From: JAKVBK01 sp022447275
GTDB taxonomy: Bacteria; Pseudomonadota; Alphaproteobacteria; Rhodobacterales; Rhodobacteraceae
Length of the DNA stretch: 64,000 nt
Direction of reading: 5' to 3'
Assembly (NCBI GenBank): GCA_047125605.1
Contig: CP138932.1
Span: forward strand, 124,001-188,000
A model generated the notes under the pieces. It saw nothing but the letters and a program-made list of their open reading frames with translations, was not told the origin of the DNA and ran no database searches. Positions 8,725 through 17,556 of this stretch are shown in pieces. How positions within the stretch are numbered: the first letter of the stretch is position 1; each line of letters opens with the position of its first letter. The position numbers and the translations under genes were made by a program.

Positions 8725-9711
8725 TCAACGCAGCCAGAGCTTTTCCTTGCGCAGCCTGTTGCGGATAGCCTGTTCCTTGCGCGGCAGATCATCCCGATCG
8801 AACAGAGCGCGGGCCTTCATACCTTTGCCCTGATAGACTAGCCGCTTGAACGGCTCGTATTGCTTGAGCAATTTCTTAATGCGGTTTGGGGCCGAGACAG
8901 CTTCTAGCACTTCGATCACCTGGTCGCTTTCGCGGGCATAGGCCAGTGGCAAAACCCGCCAGTGACAGGTGACATCGCCATCCAGCCCCTCCAACTCGGG
9001 GCCCGGACGCCCGCCGCCCAACGCATGTATCACGAGGGGCAGTGCCACTTGGTCAAGCCAGGGATCCAGCGATTGGCACACCAGTTCCGGGGGCGGCGTG
9101 TCCCGGATCGTGCGGGCGTATTCCACATAGGTCTGGCCGAAGTTCACGGGACAGGCCCCCATGAACCAACCCGCATTGAAATAAAGATATCGCTGCCAGT
9201 ATTCGTCAGGCCAACTCGTATCGAGAGAGCTTTCGAAATCGAGATCAAACATGTCGTAGAGGCTGCGCCAGGTGTCGGCGTAGCCGGGCCCGTACAGGGT
9301 GGTTTCAGGCCAGGTTGCGCTGCGCCGCATGGAGGCCGCCGGGCGGGTGAAGTCAAATGGGACTTGCGAGAGGGCTGACAGGATCAATGTATCGCTGTCC
9401 AGAAACAGGAAAGGCGTGCCCTCGGGCATGGCGGCCAAGGCTTCGATCTTGTTGCCCTGCGGGTAGGAGGCCCCGAAAACCTGCGAGGTAAAGGGCAGGA
9501 TTTCAGCGCCGAGATGCTCCAACTCGGCACGGAGATCGGCATTGTCGATGCGTGGATCATGCGGCCATAGTGGGCCGGGTTGGGGTTCCGCGATGAAGAG
9601 ACGTCCGGAAAAGCCCGGGTCCATTGTGCGTAGGGATGCGGCTAAGAGCAGCGCTTCATATTGTAAGCGTCCGCTTTGGGCGATGGCCAAGATGTTGAAT
9701 TCGGTGCCCAA
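8725..9711 (-). CDS. Glycosyltransferase-like protein with a DSD motif (GT-A fold, GT8-like)
   Basis: The protein has 328 residues. The N-terminus (FNILAIAQSGRLQYEALLLAASLR) starts a nucleotide-sugar-binding fold. FLFLDSDTLIL near residues 99-109 is a DxD-type motif that binds a metal and the sugar nucleotide, followed by the YFNAGWFMG segment seen in glycogenin-like GT8 enzymes. The C-terminus is basic. No signal peptide or membrane helix is seen, so it is cytoplasmic. Donor and acceptor are unknown, and the neighbours (metY, PAAR) give no pathway. Confidence 0.65.
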   Translation of the reverse strand: MGTEFNILAIAQSGRLQYEALLLAASLRTMDPGFSGRLFIAEPQPGPLWPHDPRIDNADLRAELEHLGAEILPFTSQVFGASYPQGNKIEALAAMPEGTPFLFLDSDTLILSALSQVPFDFTRPAASMRRSATWPETTLYGPGYADTWRSLYDMFDLDFESSLDTSWPDEYWQRYLYFNAGWFMGACPVNFGQTYVEYARTIRDTPPPELVCQSLDPWLDQVALPLVIHALGGGRPGPELEGLDGDVTCHWRVLPLAYARESDQVIEVLEAVSAPNRIKKLLKQYEPFKRLVYQGKGMKARALFDRDDLPRKEQAIRNRLRKEKLWLR

Positions 9712-9931
9712 ACGGTGCTCCCTGTTTGCTTCCCCACTCTCAGTGGTGCACGAGCAGAGTAAGGCCCGTCAAGCATGGTGCTGAAAGGATTAAGGCCGAG
9801 TTTGTTTCGCAAACGGCGCGCGCCGGCTTTTCAAAGCAATTGCCTGAAGGCCGCGGGAGCGCTAGGCTGCTTCCATATTTTTAGGGTGTCCAACCCGCCC
9901 ATTCGTTTGTAACCCGCAGGAGTTTCGCATC

Positions 9932-10696
9932 ATGTCCATGCCTGCTGCCCGTGTTGGTGATATGCATGTGTGCCCCATGGTTACGCCCGGGGTGCCCCCT
10001 ATCCCTCATGTCGGTGGCCCCATTCTGAAGGGCGAATTTACGGTTCTGACGTGCAAAATGCCTCAGGCCCGTCTGAGCGATACCTGCCTGTGTGTCGGTC
10101 CGCCGGATATGGTGGCAATGGGGTCTCCAACCGTGCTGGTTGGAAAGATGCCCGCGGCCCGTCTGGGCGATCCAACCGCCCACGGGGGCACGATTGTGGC
10201 GGGCGCACCCACGGTGCTGATCGGTACAGGTGGCGGTGGCGGTGGCGGCGGTGGCGGCGGTGGTGCACCGGGCATGCCGAAAGCGGGCGGGGTCTCTGGC
10301 AAAGCGTCTGGCGCGGCTGAAGGTACAGACATAGAGCTCGATCCCGCCGGAAATCCCATGCGGGCCCTAGAGCCCGGCACCTCGCAAGGCAACGTCGTGG
10401 GACAGCGTGAAGTGCAGGTGGCCGCCTTGCAAAACGCCTCTGAAACCGGGGCGCCGTTTTGCGAAGTCTGCGAGCAGAAAAAAGACGCTGAAGAGGCCGC
10501 TGCGCGCGCGCAGGAGGATGCCGCGAACGCTGGCAAATCTCCCGCGGAGCACGCCCAAGACCAGATAGATTTGGCAACAGGCACGCCCGGCGCTGGATCC
10601 GGCCAGACCGGCGGCCCCGGGATCGGGCATGAAGCTACCCACACGGTTCAACAAGGCAGCAGTGGGCAATCTAGCAAGCCGCCAAAGTCCTCCTAA
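9932..10696 (+). CDS. PAAR-domain type VI secretion spike-tip protein with C-terminal HEATH motif
   Basis: The protein has 254 residues. Residues 1-100 form a PAAR domain: repeated ARxGD and ARLGDPTAHGG units and paired VLxGKMPAAR repeats that fold into a cone sharpening the VgrG spike. A run of 12 glycines follows near residues 100-111. The rest is low-complexity and Ala/Glu-rich, and ends with GIGHEATHTVQQGSS. That is an HExxH sequence in the setting typical of DUF4157 (HELTHVVQQ) found in toxins of contractile injection systems, although the rest of that domain is missing. The next gene, a DUF4123 adaptor, supports a type VI role. No other secretion genes are near. Confidence 0.85.
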   Translation: MSMPAARVGDMHVCPMVTPGVPPIPHVGGPILKGEFTVLTCKMPQARLSDTCLCVGPPDMVAMGSPTVLVGKMPAARLGDPTAHGGTIVAGAPTVLIGTGGGGGGGGGGGGAPGMPKAGGVSGKASGAAEGTDIELDPAGNPMRALEPGTSQGNVVGQREVQVAALQNASETGAPFCEVCEQKKDAEEAAARAQEDAANAGKSPAEHAQDQIDLATGTPGAGSGQTGGPGIGHEATHTVQQGSSGQSSKPPKSS

Positions 10697-10713
10697 AGGA
10701 AAGCTGCGCACGG

Positions 10714-11178
10714 ATGCCGCATTTTGCCCTGATAGACGCTGCGCGGGATTCGCGCTTGCTGCCTATGATCCAGCAAGAGGCCCAGTGGCGGTGCATGTTC
10801 GGCGGGGAGGTGGCCCCAGAGGTGATGGCCGTTGCGCCCTTCATCGTCCGCCTTGATCCCGGTAGGCCCTTCACCAAGGCGCTGCAAACCCAAGGTTGGA
10901 CAGATCACTGGGGCATCACCTGCCATGCTGCGGCCAGCATGATAGACACCCGCCGCATGTTGCGCCGCAATCTGGAAGCGATGACGCCGAGCGGCCAGAA
11001 CCTGTTGTTTCGGTTTTATGATCCGCGCGTCTTTGTGCCGTTTATTGAGGCGGCGACACCGGCGGATCTGGATCCGTGGTTTGATCCCGTTGACATGTAC
11101 TGGGCGCGCAACACGAAAACCGGGGCGACGATGAAGTATTCCCGCGGCCCCAACGGCCTTGTCATCGAAACCGTCTGA
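10714..11178 (+). CDS. DUF4123 domain protein, type VI effector adaptor (Tap/TEC family)
   Basis: The 154-residue protein matches the DUF4123 pattern: ALIDAARDSRLLPMI at the start, WTDHWGITCHAA in the middle, RRMLRRNLEA, then LLFRFYDPRVFVPFIE and a final WFDPVDMYWARN. These adaptors load an effector on a VgrG or PAAR tip before firing. It starts 17 bases after the PAAR gene, so the two are one operon. No separate effector follows; the cargo may be the C-terminus of the PAAR protein itself or may lie elsewhere. Confidence 0.85.
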   Translation: MPHFALIDAARDSRLLPMIQQEAQWRCMFGGEVAPEVMAVAPFIVRLDPGRPFTKALQTQGWTDHWGITCHAAASMIDTRRMLRRNLEAMTPSGQNLLFRFYDPRVFVPFIEAATPADLDPWFDPVDMYWARNTKTGATMKYSRGPNGLVIETV

Positions 11179-11216
11179 TCTTTGGGCGGTTGGGCGCGTA
11201 TAGACCAGCGCCTTGG

Positions 11217-12179
11217 TCAGGCGTGGCGTTGACCAAGGGCCGCGCGTGCGGCGTCATATTCGTGTACCAGCCGGCGCACCAGGTGTTCGGTTGAACAGAC
11301 GTCTTGCACAGCGCCGATCCCTTCCCCGGCCCCCCAGATGTCGCGCCAAGGTTTTGCACCCGCGCTGGTATCAAGTGTGTCCATGGCAGCGGCAGGGGGC
11401 GCGGTCGGATCAAGTCCAAGTGCGGCGATGGACGCTTGAAGGAAATTGGCTGGTACGCCTGTAAAGCTTGCCGTTGTCACGATGTCTTCGGCGCCCCCGG
11501 CCACGATCATGTCTTTGTAGGCTTTCCTGACGGGGCTTTCAGCCGTCGCAATGAAGGGCGAGCCGATATAGGCAAAATCTGCGCCAAGCGCCTGTGCCCC
11601 CAGTATCCCGGCCCCGGTCGAAATAGCGCCTGCGAGGCCCAGCGGGCCGTCAAACCAAGTGCGGATTTCGGCCGCGAGCGCGAACGGGGATTGATTGCCC
11701 GTGTGGCCGCCCGCCCCGGCACAGAGTGCGATCAACCCGTCCGCCCCTTTGGCGATTGCCTTGCGGGCATAGGTGTTGGTGGTCACGTCATGCAAGGTGA
11801 GGGCATTGCAGGATTTCGCAGCCGTGTTGACCTCCTCGCGTGCGCCCATTGAGGTAATCCAGATCGGCACGTTCCAGCGCGCACAGATGTCCACGTCGCG
11901 GTCGAGGCGGGTGTTGGAACGGTGCACGATCTGATTGACGGCGAAGGGCGCTGCCGGCGTGTCGGGATGGGCCTGATTGTGGGCGTCAAGCGCCTCGGTG
12001 ATCTCGCGCAGCCAGGCCTCCAATTGAACCGGTTCTCCGGGCCCTTCGCGCGCATTCAGAGCCGGAAAACTGCCGACAATACCCGCCTTGCATTGGGCAA
12101 TCGCGGTTTGCGGGTTTGAGATCAGAAACAGCGGTGCAGCAATAACGGGCAGGCGCAGCCCGGCGGGGAAGGAGGTCAT
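11217..12179 (-). CDS. Nitronate monooxygenase (2-nitropropane dioxygenase family)
   Basis: This 320-residue flavoprotein has a TIM-barrel fold. It opens with LPVIAAPLFLISNPQTAIA, and shows GADGLIALCAGAGGHTG for the FMN phosphate and then STGAGILGAQALGADFAYIGS, all typical of the class I family. These enzymes oxidise alkyl nitronates; some members act on other substrates. It is last in the ligase-MaoC-NMO operon, 16 bases after the MaoC gene. That suggests a role in the same acyl-CoA pathway or detoxification of a by-product (inference). Confidence 0.87.
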   Translation of the reverse strand: MTSFPAGLRLPVIAAPLFLISNPQTAIAQCKAGIVGSFPALNAREGPGEPVQLEAWLREITEALDAHNQAHPDTPAAPFAVNQIVHRSNTRLDRDVDICARWNVPIWITSMGAREEVNTAAKSCNALTLHDVTTNTYARKAIAKGADGLIALCAGAGGHTGNQSPFALAAEIRTWFDGPLGLAGAISTGAGILGAQALGADFAYIGSPFIATAESPVRKAYKDMIVAGGAEDIVTTASFTGVPANFLQASIAALGLDPTAPPAAAMDTLDTSAGAKPWRDIWGAGEGIGAVQDVCSTEHLVRRLVHEYDAARAALGQRHA

Positions 12180-12195
12180 GCCGATGCTCCGAAGT

Positions 12196-12708
12196 TCATG
12201 GGGCCAGAACGTGTCGGTTGATCCAGCGGGCCACCAGCGCTGGGCGCGAGCTGCCGTCGATCTCGACTGTCACATCAAGGTGCAGTGTGACGTGCGCTGG
12301 GGTGCTTTGGGCATCGGCCAGCATAAAGCGCCCGCGCACCGCGCTGCCTGCGCGCACCGGCGAGACGAACCGCACCCTGTCAAAGCCGTAATTCACGCCG
12401 ATCTGGGCGCCTGCGATGTCTGGCAGCGCGTCATAGGCCATGGCAGACAGCAGCCCGAGCGACAGAAAACCATGGGCAATCGGGCCGCCAAACGGGGTCT
12501 GGCTGGCCCGCTCCGGATCGATATGGATGAACTGTCGATCCTCGGTGCACTCCGCGAAGCGATCAATCCTGTCCTGGCTGACGGTGATCCAGTCCGAGCA
12601 GCCCAGTTCGGTGCCGATCCGGGCTGAAACGGCGCCTGGCGCCAACGGCGCCGGGCGGGCGCTCTGGGCCTCACTCAGCGGACTGCTCCGACAGAGCATG
12701 CGCGCCAT
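12196..12708 (-). CDS. MaoC-family acyl dehydratase (R-hydratase-like)
   Basis: This 170-residue hot-dog-fold protein has the hydratase 2 motif: DRQFIHIDPERASQTPFGGPIAHG near residues 57-80. It contains the catalytic Asp and the HG that position water for hydration of enoyl-CoA. The ATG at 12708 overlaps the end of the upstream ligase by 38 bases; an ATG at 12699 is also possible. Overlap and strand show co-translation with the ligase. The substrate is probably an enoyl-CoA made in this cluster (inference). Confidence 0.85.
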   Translation of the reverse strand: MARMLCRSSPLSEAQSARPAPLAPGAVSARIGTELGCSDWITVSQDRIDRFAECTEDRQFIHIDPERASQTPFGGPIAHGFLSLGLLSAMAYDALPDIAGAQIGVNYGFDRVRFVSPVRAGSAVRGRFMLADAQSTPAHVTLHLDVTVEIDGSSRPALVARWINRHVLAP

Positions 12709-14311
12709 ATGTCTTGCGCAAGGTCAGCTTGGAGACTTTGCCCGTGGCGGTTAGCGGCAAGCTGTCGACCCAAATGATGTCATCGGGCAGCTGCCACTTG
12801 GCAAGGTGCTGGGCCAGATGCGCATTCACGTCTTCGTTCGAGGGCGGCGTATCGCCAGCGGCCACCGCGATCAACACGGGCCGTTCATCCCATTTCGGAT
12901 GGGGCACGGCGATGACGGCGGCATTGGCGATGCCGGGATGGGCAATGGCCATGTTCTCCACGTCGATCGAGCTGATCCACTCGCCGCCGGACTTGATCAG
13001 GTCTTTGGCGCGGTCCGTGATCTGCAAAAAGCCCTTCTCGTCGATGGAGGCCACATCGCCGGTGCCAAACCATCCCTCATTGTCCATTGCGTCCGCCGTG
13101 GCCGCATCGTTGCGGAAATAGCCCGAGGTAATGACGTTGCCCCGCACGTAAAGCTCACCGGTGGCCTTGCCATCATGGGGCTGGCGGGCGCCGTTTTCAT
13201 CCACGATCTTGAGGTCCACGCCAAACACGCGCCGCCCTTGCTTTGACTTGACGGCAACGCGCTCCGGCAGCGCAAGATCGCCTTCAGAGGCGTGGAGCAG
13301 GCCGGTTGTGCCAATCGGGCTCATTTCGGTCATGCCCCAAGCATGACAGACGGACGCGTCCATCTTCTCAAAGGCTTCGATCATTGCGGGCGGTGCAGCC
13401 GAGCCGCCGATGACCACTTCGCCCAGCGCGCGGGGTTTCGCACCGCGTTTGGCGATTTCGTCCAGCAGGCCCAGCCAAACCGTTGGCACGCCCCAGGCTG
13501 AGAACACCTCTTCGCCATCCATCAGATCCCAAAGGGCAGCACCATCGAGCCGCGGCCCGGGCATGACCATGGTCGCGCCCGCCATCGGAGCTGCATAAGG
13601 CATGCCCCAAGCATTGACGTGGAACATCGGGACGACGGGCAGGATGCGGTTTCCCGGGCGCATTGCGGAATATAGCGAAAGGGCGCAGGAATAGGCATGG
13701 AGCACCGTGGAGCGATGCGAATACAGCGTGCCCTTAGGGTGGCCGGTGGTGCCAGAAGTATAGCACAGGCCAGCGGCGGTGTTTTCGTCAAACTCGGGCC
13801 AGTCGAAGCCCGGGCTTTCGGCGGTCAGCAGTTCTTCGTAGCACAGGGCACCCGGCAGGCTGGTTTCGGGCATATGAGCGCTGTCGGTCATGATCACATA
13901 GATCATGTCAGCCGGGAAATGCGGGGCCAGTTTCTCGATCAGCGGCACGAAGGTCAGGTCCAGCGCCAGCACCTTGTCGCCCGCATGCTCGACGATATAG
14001 GTCATCTGCTCGGCTGACAGACGTGGGTTGATCGTGTGTACGACAGCCCCCATGCCAGATACAGCGTAATACAGCTCGAAATGACGATAGCCATTCCAGG
14101 CGAGGGTCGCGACGCGATCGCCGTTTGTCACGCCAAGGCGGGCGAGGGCGCGTGCCAACTGGCCACTGCGTTGTTCCAGTTCGCGGTAGCTGGTGCGATG
14201 CAAGCCGCCCTCTACGGTAGAGGAAACGATGCCCTCCTTGCCGTGGATCTCAGAAGCAAATGTTAGAATGTCTGCGATACGCAGTGGTCGGTGCATCATT
14301 TGTCCAAGCAT
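12671..14311 (-). CDS. Acyl-CoA synthetase, AMP-forming (DmdB-like medium/long-chain acyl-CoA ligase)
   Basis: The start at 14311 is fixed by a GGGGAGA ribosome site, giving 546 residues. The AMP-binding P-loop YTSGTTGHPKG is at 184-194, followed by PMFHVNAWGMPYAA, the WGMTEMSP adenylate motif and the hinge GDVASIDEKGFLQITDRAKDLIKSGGEW. The N-terminus MLGQMM is characteristic, from memory, of methylmercaptopropionate-CoA ligase DmdB of roseobacters and related fatty acyl ligases. The catalytic lysine is in LTATGKVSK near the C-terminus. It heads the leftward operon and is divergent from an acyl-CoA dehydrogenase gene. The substrate cannot be fixed from sequence. Confidence 0.9.
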   Translation of the reverse strand: MLGQMMHRPLRIADILTFASEIHGKEGIVSSTVEGGLHRTSYRELEQRSGQLARALARLGVTNGDRVATLAWNGYRHFELYYAVSGMGAVVHTINPRLSAEQMTYIVEHAGDKVLALDLTFVPLIEKLAPHFPADMIYVIMTDSAHMPETSLPGALCYEELLTAESPGFDWPEFDENTAAGLCYTSGTTGHPKGTLYSHRSTVLHAYSCALSLYSAMRPGNRILPVVPMFHVNAWGMPYAAPMAGATMVMPGPRLDGAALWDLMDGEEVFSAWGVPTVWLGLLDEIAKRGAKPRALGEVVIGGSAAPPAMIEAFEKMDASVCHAWGMTEMSPIGTTGLLHASEGDLALPERVAVKSKQGRRVFGVDLKIVDENGARQPHDGKATGELYVRGNVITSGYFRNDAATADAMDNEGWFGTGDVASIDEKGFLQITDRAKDLIKSGGEWISSIDVENMAIAHPGIANAAVIAVPHPKWDERPVLIAVAAGDTPPSNEDVNAHLAQHLAKWQLPDDIIWVDSLPLTATGKVSKLTLRKTYGAHALSEQSAE

Positions 14312-14538
14312 GGACGTCTCCCCGTCAAAGTACTGGCGGCCCGCCTGTTGCGTGCCGTCTCTCCCGTTAGGGATGGTGGCGCGCTCCCCCCGGCAGGGCA
14401 AGGGGGCAGTGCAACCTTTCATGCGAAGGTGCCGCTTGGGCAGCTTGCAGGCGCGGCCTTTCAAGGGCGCGCGCCCCTTGCCTTCCCCGGTTGCCCGCGC
14501 AAGTTTGTACCAAGCGAATAGATGGGAGAGTGTCGCCG

Positions 14539-15768
14539 ATGGATCTGGGTGTATCGGAGCGGGTCAAACCGCTGATCGAGGCGGTCCGCCGCATGGTGCA
14601 GGATGAAATCGCACCGCTGGACTCGGAATTTCACGCGGAGGTCGGCAAGCATCCCTCGGGCGATCGCTTTCAGCATACGGACCGCCAGCTCGAGATTCTC
14701 GATACGCTCAAAACAGAGGCAAAGGCTCGTGGCCTCTGGAATTTTTGGCTGACCGACAGCGAGAAAGGCTACGGTCTGAGCACCGTGGAATATGCCTATC
14801 TTGCCGAGGAGATGGGCAAGGTTGGCATCGCGGCGGAGGTGTTCAACTGCAATGCGCCGGACACAGGCAATATGGAGGTGTTCGAGCGCTACGGAGCCCC
14901 GCACCACAAGGCGCGGTGGCTTCAGCCGTTGCTCGAAGGTGAGATCCGCTCTGCCTATCTGATGACAGAGCCTTCGGTGGCCTCCTCTGACGCCACAAAC
15001 ATCGCCCTCGAAGTCACCCGGGACGGCGATGACTATGTGCTGAACGGTGAAAAATACTGGGCGTCCGGTGCCGGCGATCCCCGCTGTGCTGTCTATATCG
15101 TGATGGCCTGCACCGATCCGGATGCAGCCAAACATTCCCGCCATTCCATGTTAGTGGTTGCAGCGGATACGCCGGGGATCGAGATTTTGCGCCCCATGCA
15201 GGTGTTTGGCCACGACGACGCCCCCCATGGGCACATGCATATCCGCTTTACCAATGCGCGCGTTCCTGCCGAGGATTTGATCCTGGGCGAAGGGCGCGGC
15301 TTCGAGGTTGCCCAAGGGCGCTTGGGGCCCGGCAGAATTCACCATTGCATGCGCGCCATCGGACAGGCCGAGGCCGCGCTGGAATTGCTGTGCCGACGCG
15401 CCCTGACCCGCACTGCCTTTGGCAAACCGCTGGCCGATCTTGGCGCCAATCATGACATCATCGCCAATGCCCGTATGGAGATTGAGATGGCCCGCCTGCT
15501 GTGCCTTAAGGCCGCGTGGATGATGGATACGGCTGGGGTGCGCGCCGCCCAACCATGGATCTCAAAGATCAAGGTTGTGGCCCCTTTGATGGCGCTCAAG
15601 GTGGTCGACGAAGCCATGCAAGTGCACGGTGGGACAGGCATCTCTCAGGATACACCGCTGGCTTCCATGTGGACCAACTTGCGCACGCTGCGCCTTGCGG
15701 ATGGCCCCGATGCGGTGCACCGCCGTCAGGTGGCCCGGGCTGAGTTGCGGAAACATTCCAATGGCTGA
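14539..15768 (+). CDS. Acyl-CoA dehydrogenase (ACAD10/11-like)
   Basis: The 409-residue FAD enzyme starts at 14539 behind GGGAGAG. TEPSVASSDATNI and VLNGEKYWASGAG are the flavin-binding motifs, and QVHGGTGISQDTPLASMW is the C-terminal signature. The operon with a phosphotransferase-family protein recalls human ACAD10/ACAD11, where a kinase-like domain and a dehydrogenase are fused and degrade 4-hydroxy fatty acids. It overlaps the next gene by 8 bases, so the proteins are co-translated. Confidence 0.9.
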   Translation: MDLGVSERVKPLIEAVRRMVQDEIAPLDSEFHAEVGKHPSGDRFQHTDRQLEILDTLKTEAKARGLWNFWLTDSEKGYGLSTVEYAYLAEEMGKVGIAAEVFNCNAPDTGNMEVFERYGAPHHKARWLQPLLEGEIRSAYLMTEPSVASSDATNIALEVTRDGDDYVLNGEKYWASGAGDPRCAVYIVMACTDPDAAKHSRHSMLVVAADTPGIEILRPMQVFGHDDAPHGHMHIRFTNARVPAEDLILGEGRGFEVAQGRLGPGRIHHCMRAIGQAEAALELLCRRALTRTAFGKPLADLGANHDIIANARMEIEMARLLCLKAAWMMDTAGVRAAQPWISKIKVVAPLMALKVVDEAMQVHGGTGISQDTPLASMWTNLRTLRLADGPDAVHRRQVARAELRKHSNG

Positions 15769-16798
15769 AGGCACGGCCGAGCTCGTCCCGCTGTCGCGAT
15801 TGCAGGCCTATCTGTCGCCCTTCGTGACCGGAATGGATGGCACGGTAGAGGTGACCAAGTTCGCCTCTGGTCAGTCCAATCCAACCTTCCGACTGGACAC
15901 GCCTGCGGGCCCCTATGTCCTGCGCCGCAAACCGCCCGGCAAGCTGTTGAAATCCGCCCATGCGGTTGAGCGGGAATTCCGCGTGCAAAGGGCCCTTGCC
16001 GAGACGGCGGTTCCCGTCCCGCGTATGCTGCATCTGTGCGAAGATCCCGATGTGATCGGGGCGGCGTTTTATGTCATGGAGATGGTGGCGGGTGACAATC
16101 ACGACGATCCGCGCCTGCCCGATCTGCAAGCTGATGCCCGCACTCGGCTGCTGGACGAGATGAACCGGGTCCTTGCGGACCTCCACGCGGTCGATATCGA
16201 TGCGGTTGGCCTGCAGGACTATGGCAAACCCGGCAACTACTACGCGCGGCAGCTTTCGCGCTGGACACAGCAATACAAAGCTGCAGAGACAGAACCGCTC
16301 GCGGATATGGATGCCCTGATCGCCACCCTCGAGACGCGCCTGCCCGAGGATGATGGACAGCGCACGCTGGTGCATGGGGATTACCGGCTCGACAATCTGA
16401 TCTTTACGGGCAGCCGCTGCGCAGCGGTGCTTGATTGGGAGTTGTCGACCCTCGGCCATCCCTATGCGGATCTGGCTGCGGTGTTGATGCAATGGCGCAT
16501 GCCACCCGGGCGCGACGGGCGCGGTTTGGCCGGGGTTGATCGGGCCGCGCTGGGCCTGCCAAGCGACCATGCCTTCATCGCTGCCTACTGCGCCCGCCGC
16601 GGCCTGCCCGGGATCGATGATTTTGGGTTTTATCTGGCCTTTGCCTTTTTCCGCATGGGCGCAATCCTGCAGGGGGTGAAAAAGCGTGCGCTGGATGGCA
16701 ACGCGTCAAACCCTGAACGCGGTCTGGCGCTCGGGGCCCATGTGCCCAACTTTGCGCGCAATGGGCTGTGGTGTTTGCGGGATGGGTGGCAGGCATGA
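15761..16798 (+). CDS. Phosphotransferase (APH family), ACAD10/11 kinase-domain-like
   Basis: The 345-residue protein has an aminoglycoside-phosphotransferase/choline-kinase fold. The N-terminal nucleotide loop is FASGQSNPTFRLD, a VLRRKPPG lysine segment follows, the catalytic loop is HGDYRLDNLIF (Asp in HGDY), and the metal motif is LDWELSTLGHPYADLA. This subgroup sits beside acyl-CoA dehydrogenases and, in ACAD10/11, phosphorylates 4-hydroxyacyl-CoA. That role is inferred here. The start ATG overlaps the dehydrogenase stop (ATGGCTGA). Confidence 0.85.
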   Translation: MAEGTAELVPLSRLQAYLSPFVTGMDGTVEVTKFASGQSNPTFRLDTPAGPYVLRRKPPGKLLKSAHAVEREFRVQRALAETAVPVPRMLHLCEDPDVIGAAFYVMEMVAGDNHDDPRLPDLQADARTRLLDEMNRVLADLHAVDIDAVGLQDYGKPGNYYARQLSRWTQQYKAAETEPLADMDALIATLETRLPEDDGQRTLVHGDYRLDNLIFTGSRCAAVLDWELSTLGHPYADLAAVLMQWRMPPGRDGRGLAGVDRAALGLPSDHAFIAAYCARRGLPGIDDFGFYLAFAFFRMGAILQGVKKRALDGNASNPERGLALGAHVPNFARNGLWCLRDGWQA

Positions 16799-17556
16799 GG
16801 TTTGAAGGCTGCATTGCCATGGTCACCGGGGCGGGTTCTGGCCTTGGCGCACAGACCGCCCGTGCCCTGTCCGCCGAGGGCGCTGTTGTGGTGCTCAGCG
16901 ATGTGGATGGCGCGGCAGCAGCGCGCGTTGCGCAAGATTTGCCCAAGGCCTGGTCAGCCGCACTTGACGTCAGCGATGCTGCGGCCGTGCAGGCCCATGT
17001 GGATGCGATCTGTGCCCGCCATGGCCGGCTGGATCTCGCGGTCAACAATGCGGGCATCGCCCACGGGCTGGCCCTGATCGAAGATACGGATATGGCCGCT
17101 TTTGACGCAGTCATTGCCGTCAACCTGCGCGGGGCCTTTGCCTGCCTGCGTGCCCAATTGCCGGTGATGAAGGCCCAAGGCAGCGGTGCCATCGTCATGC
17201 TGGCCTCGGCAGCGGGCTTGGCCGGGGCAGGGCGGCTTGCCGCCTATGCGGCTTCAAAGCACGGCGTTGTCGGGCTGGCACGTTCGGCCGCGGATGAGGC
17301 GGGGCGCAGCGGCGTTCGCATCAACGCGATCTGCCCGGCTTTCACCGAAACGCCCATGCTCGAGGGCCTGACCACCGCATTGACAGAACGCTATGGTGCT
17401 GCGGGCGCGCGCGATCGGCTGAGTGCGCGGATGCCTTTGGGGCGCACGGCAGAAACCGGCGAGATCGTGCAGGCGGTGCTTTGGGCACTCGACCCGCAGA
17501 ACAGTTTCCTGACCGGCGCAGCCATTCCCATAGACGGAGGCCTGACAGCCATATGA
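16795..17556 (+). CDS. Short-chain dehydrogenase/reductase (SDR)
   Basis: The 253-residue classical SDR has the cofactor motif GAGSGLG at residues 11-17, NNAG in the fourth strand, a catalytic Ser in LASAAG and YAASK as the Tyr-Lys pair. It ends with the common GAAIPIDGGLTA segment. It probably oxidises a hydroxyacyl-CoA or hydroxy acid of the pathway. The start overlaps the preceding stop (ATGA), and the stop overlaps the next start the same way. Confidence 0.88.
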   Translation: MRFEGCIAMVTGAGSGLGAQTARALSAEGAVVVLSDVDGAAAARVAQDLPKAWSAALDVSDAAAVQAHVDAICARHGRLDLAVNNAGIAHGLALIEDTDMAAFDAVIAVNLRGAFACLRAQLPVMKAQGSGAIVMLASAAGLAGAGRLAAYAASKHGVVGLARSAADEAGRSGVRINAICPAFTETPMLEGLTTALTERYGAAGARDRLSARMPLGRTAETGEIVQAVLWALDPQNSFLTGAAIPIDGGLTAI

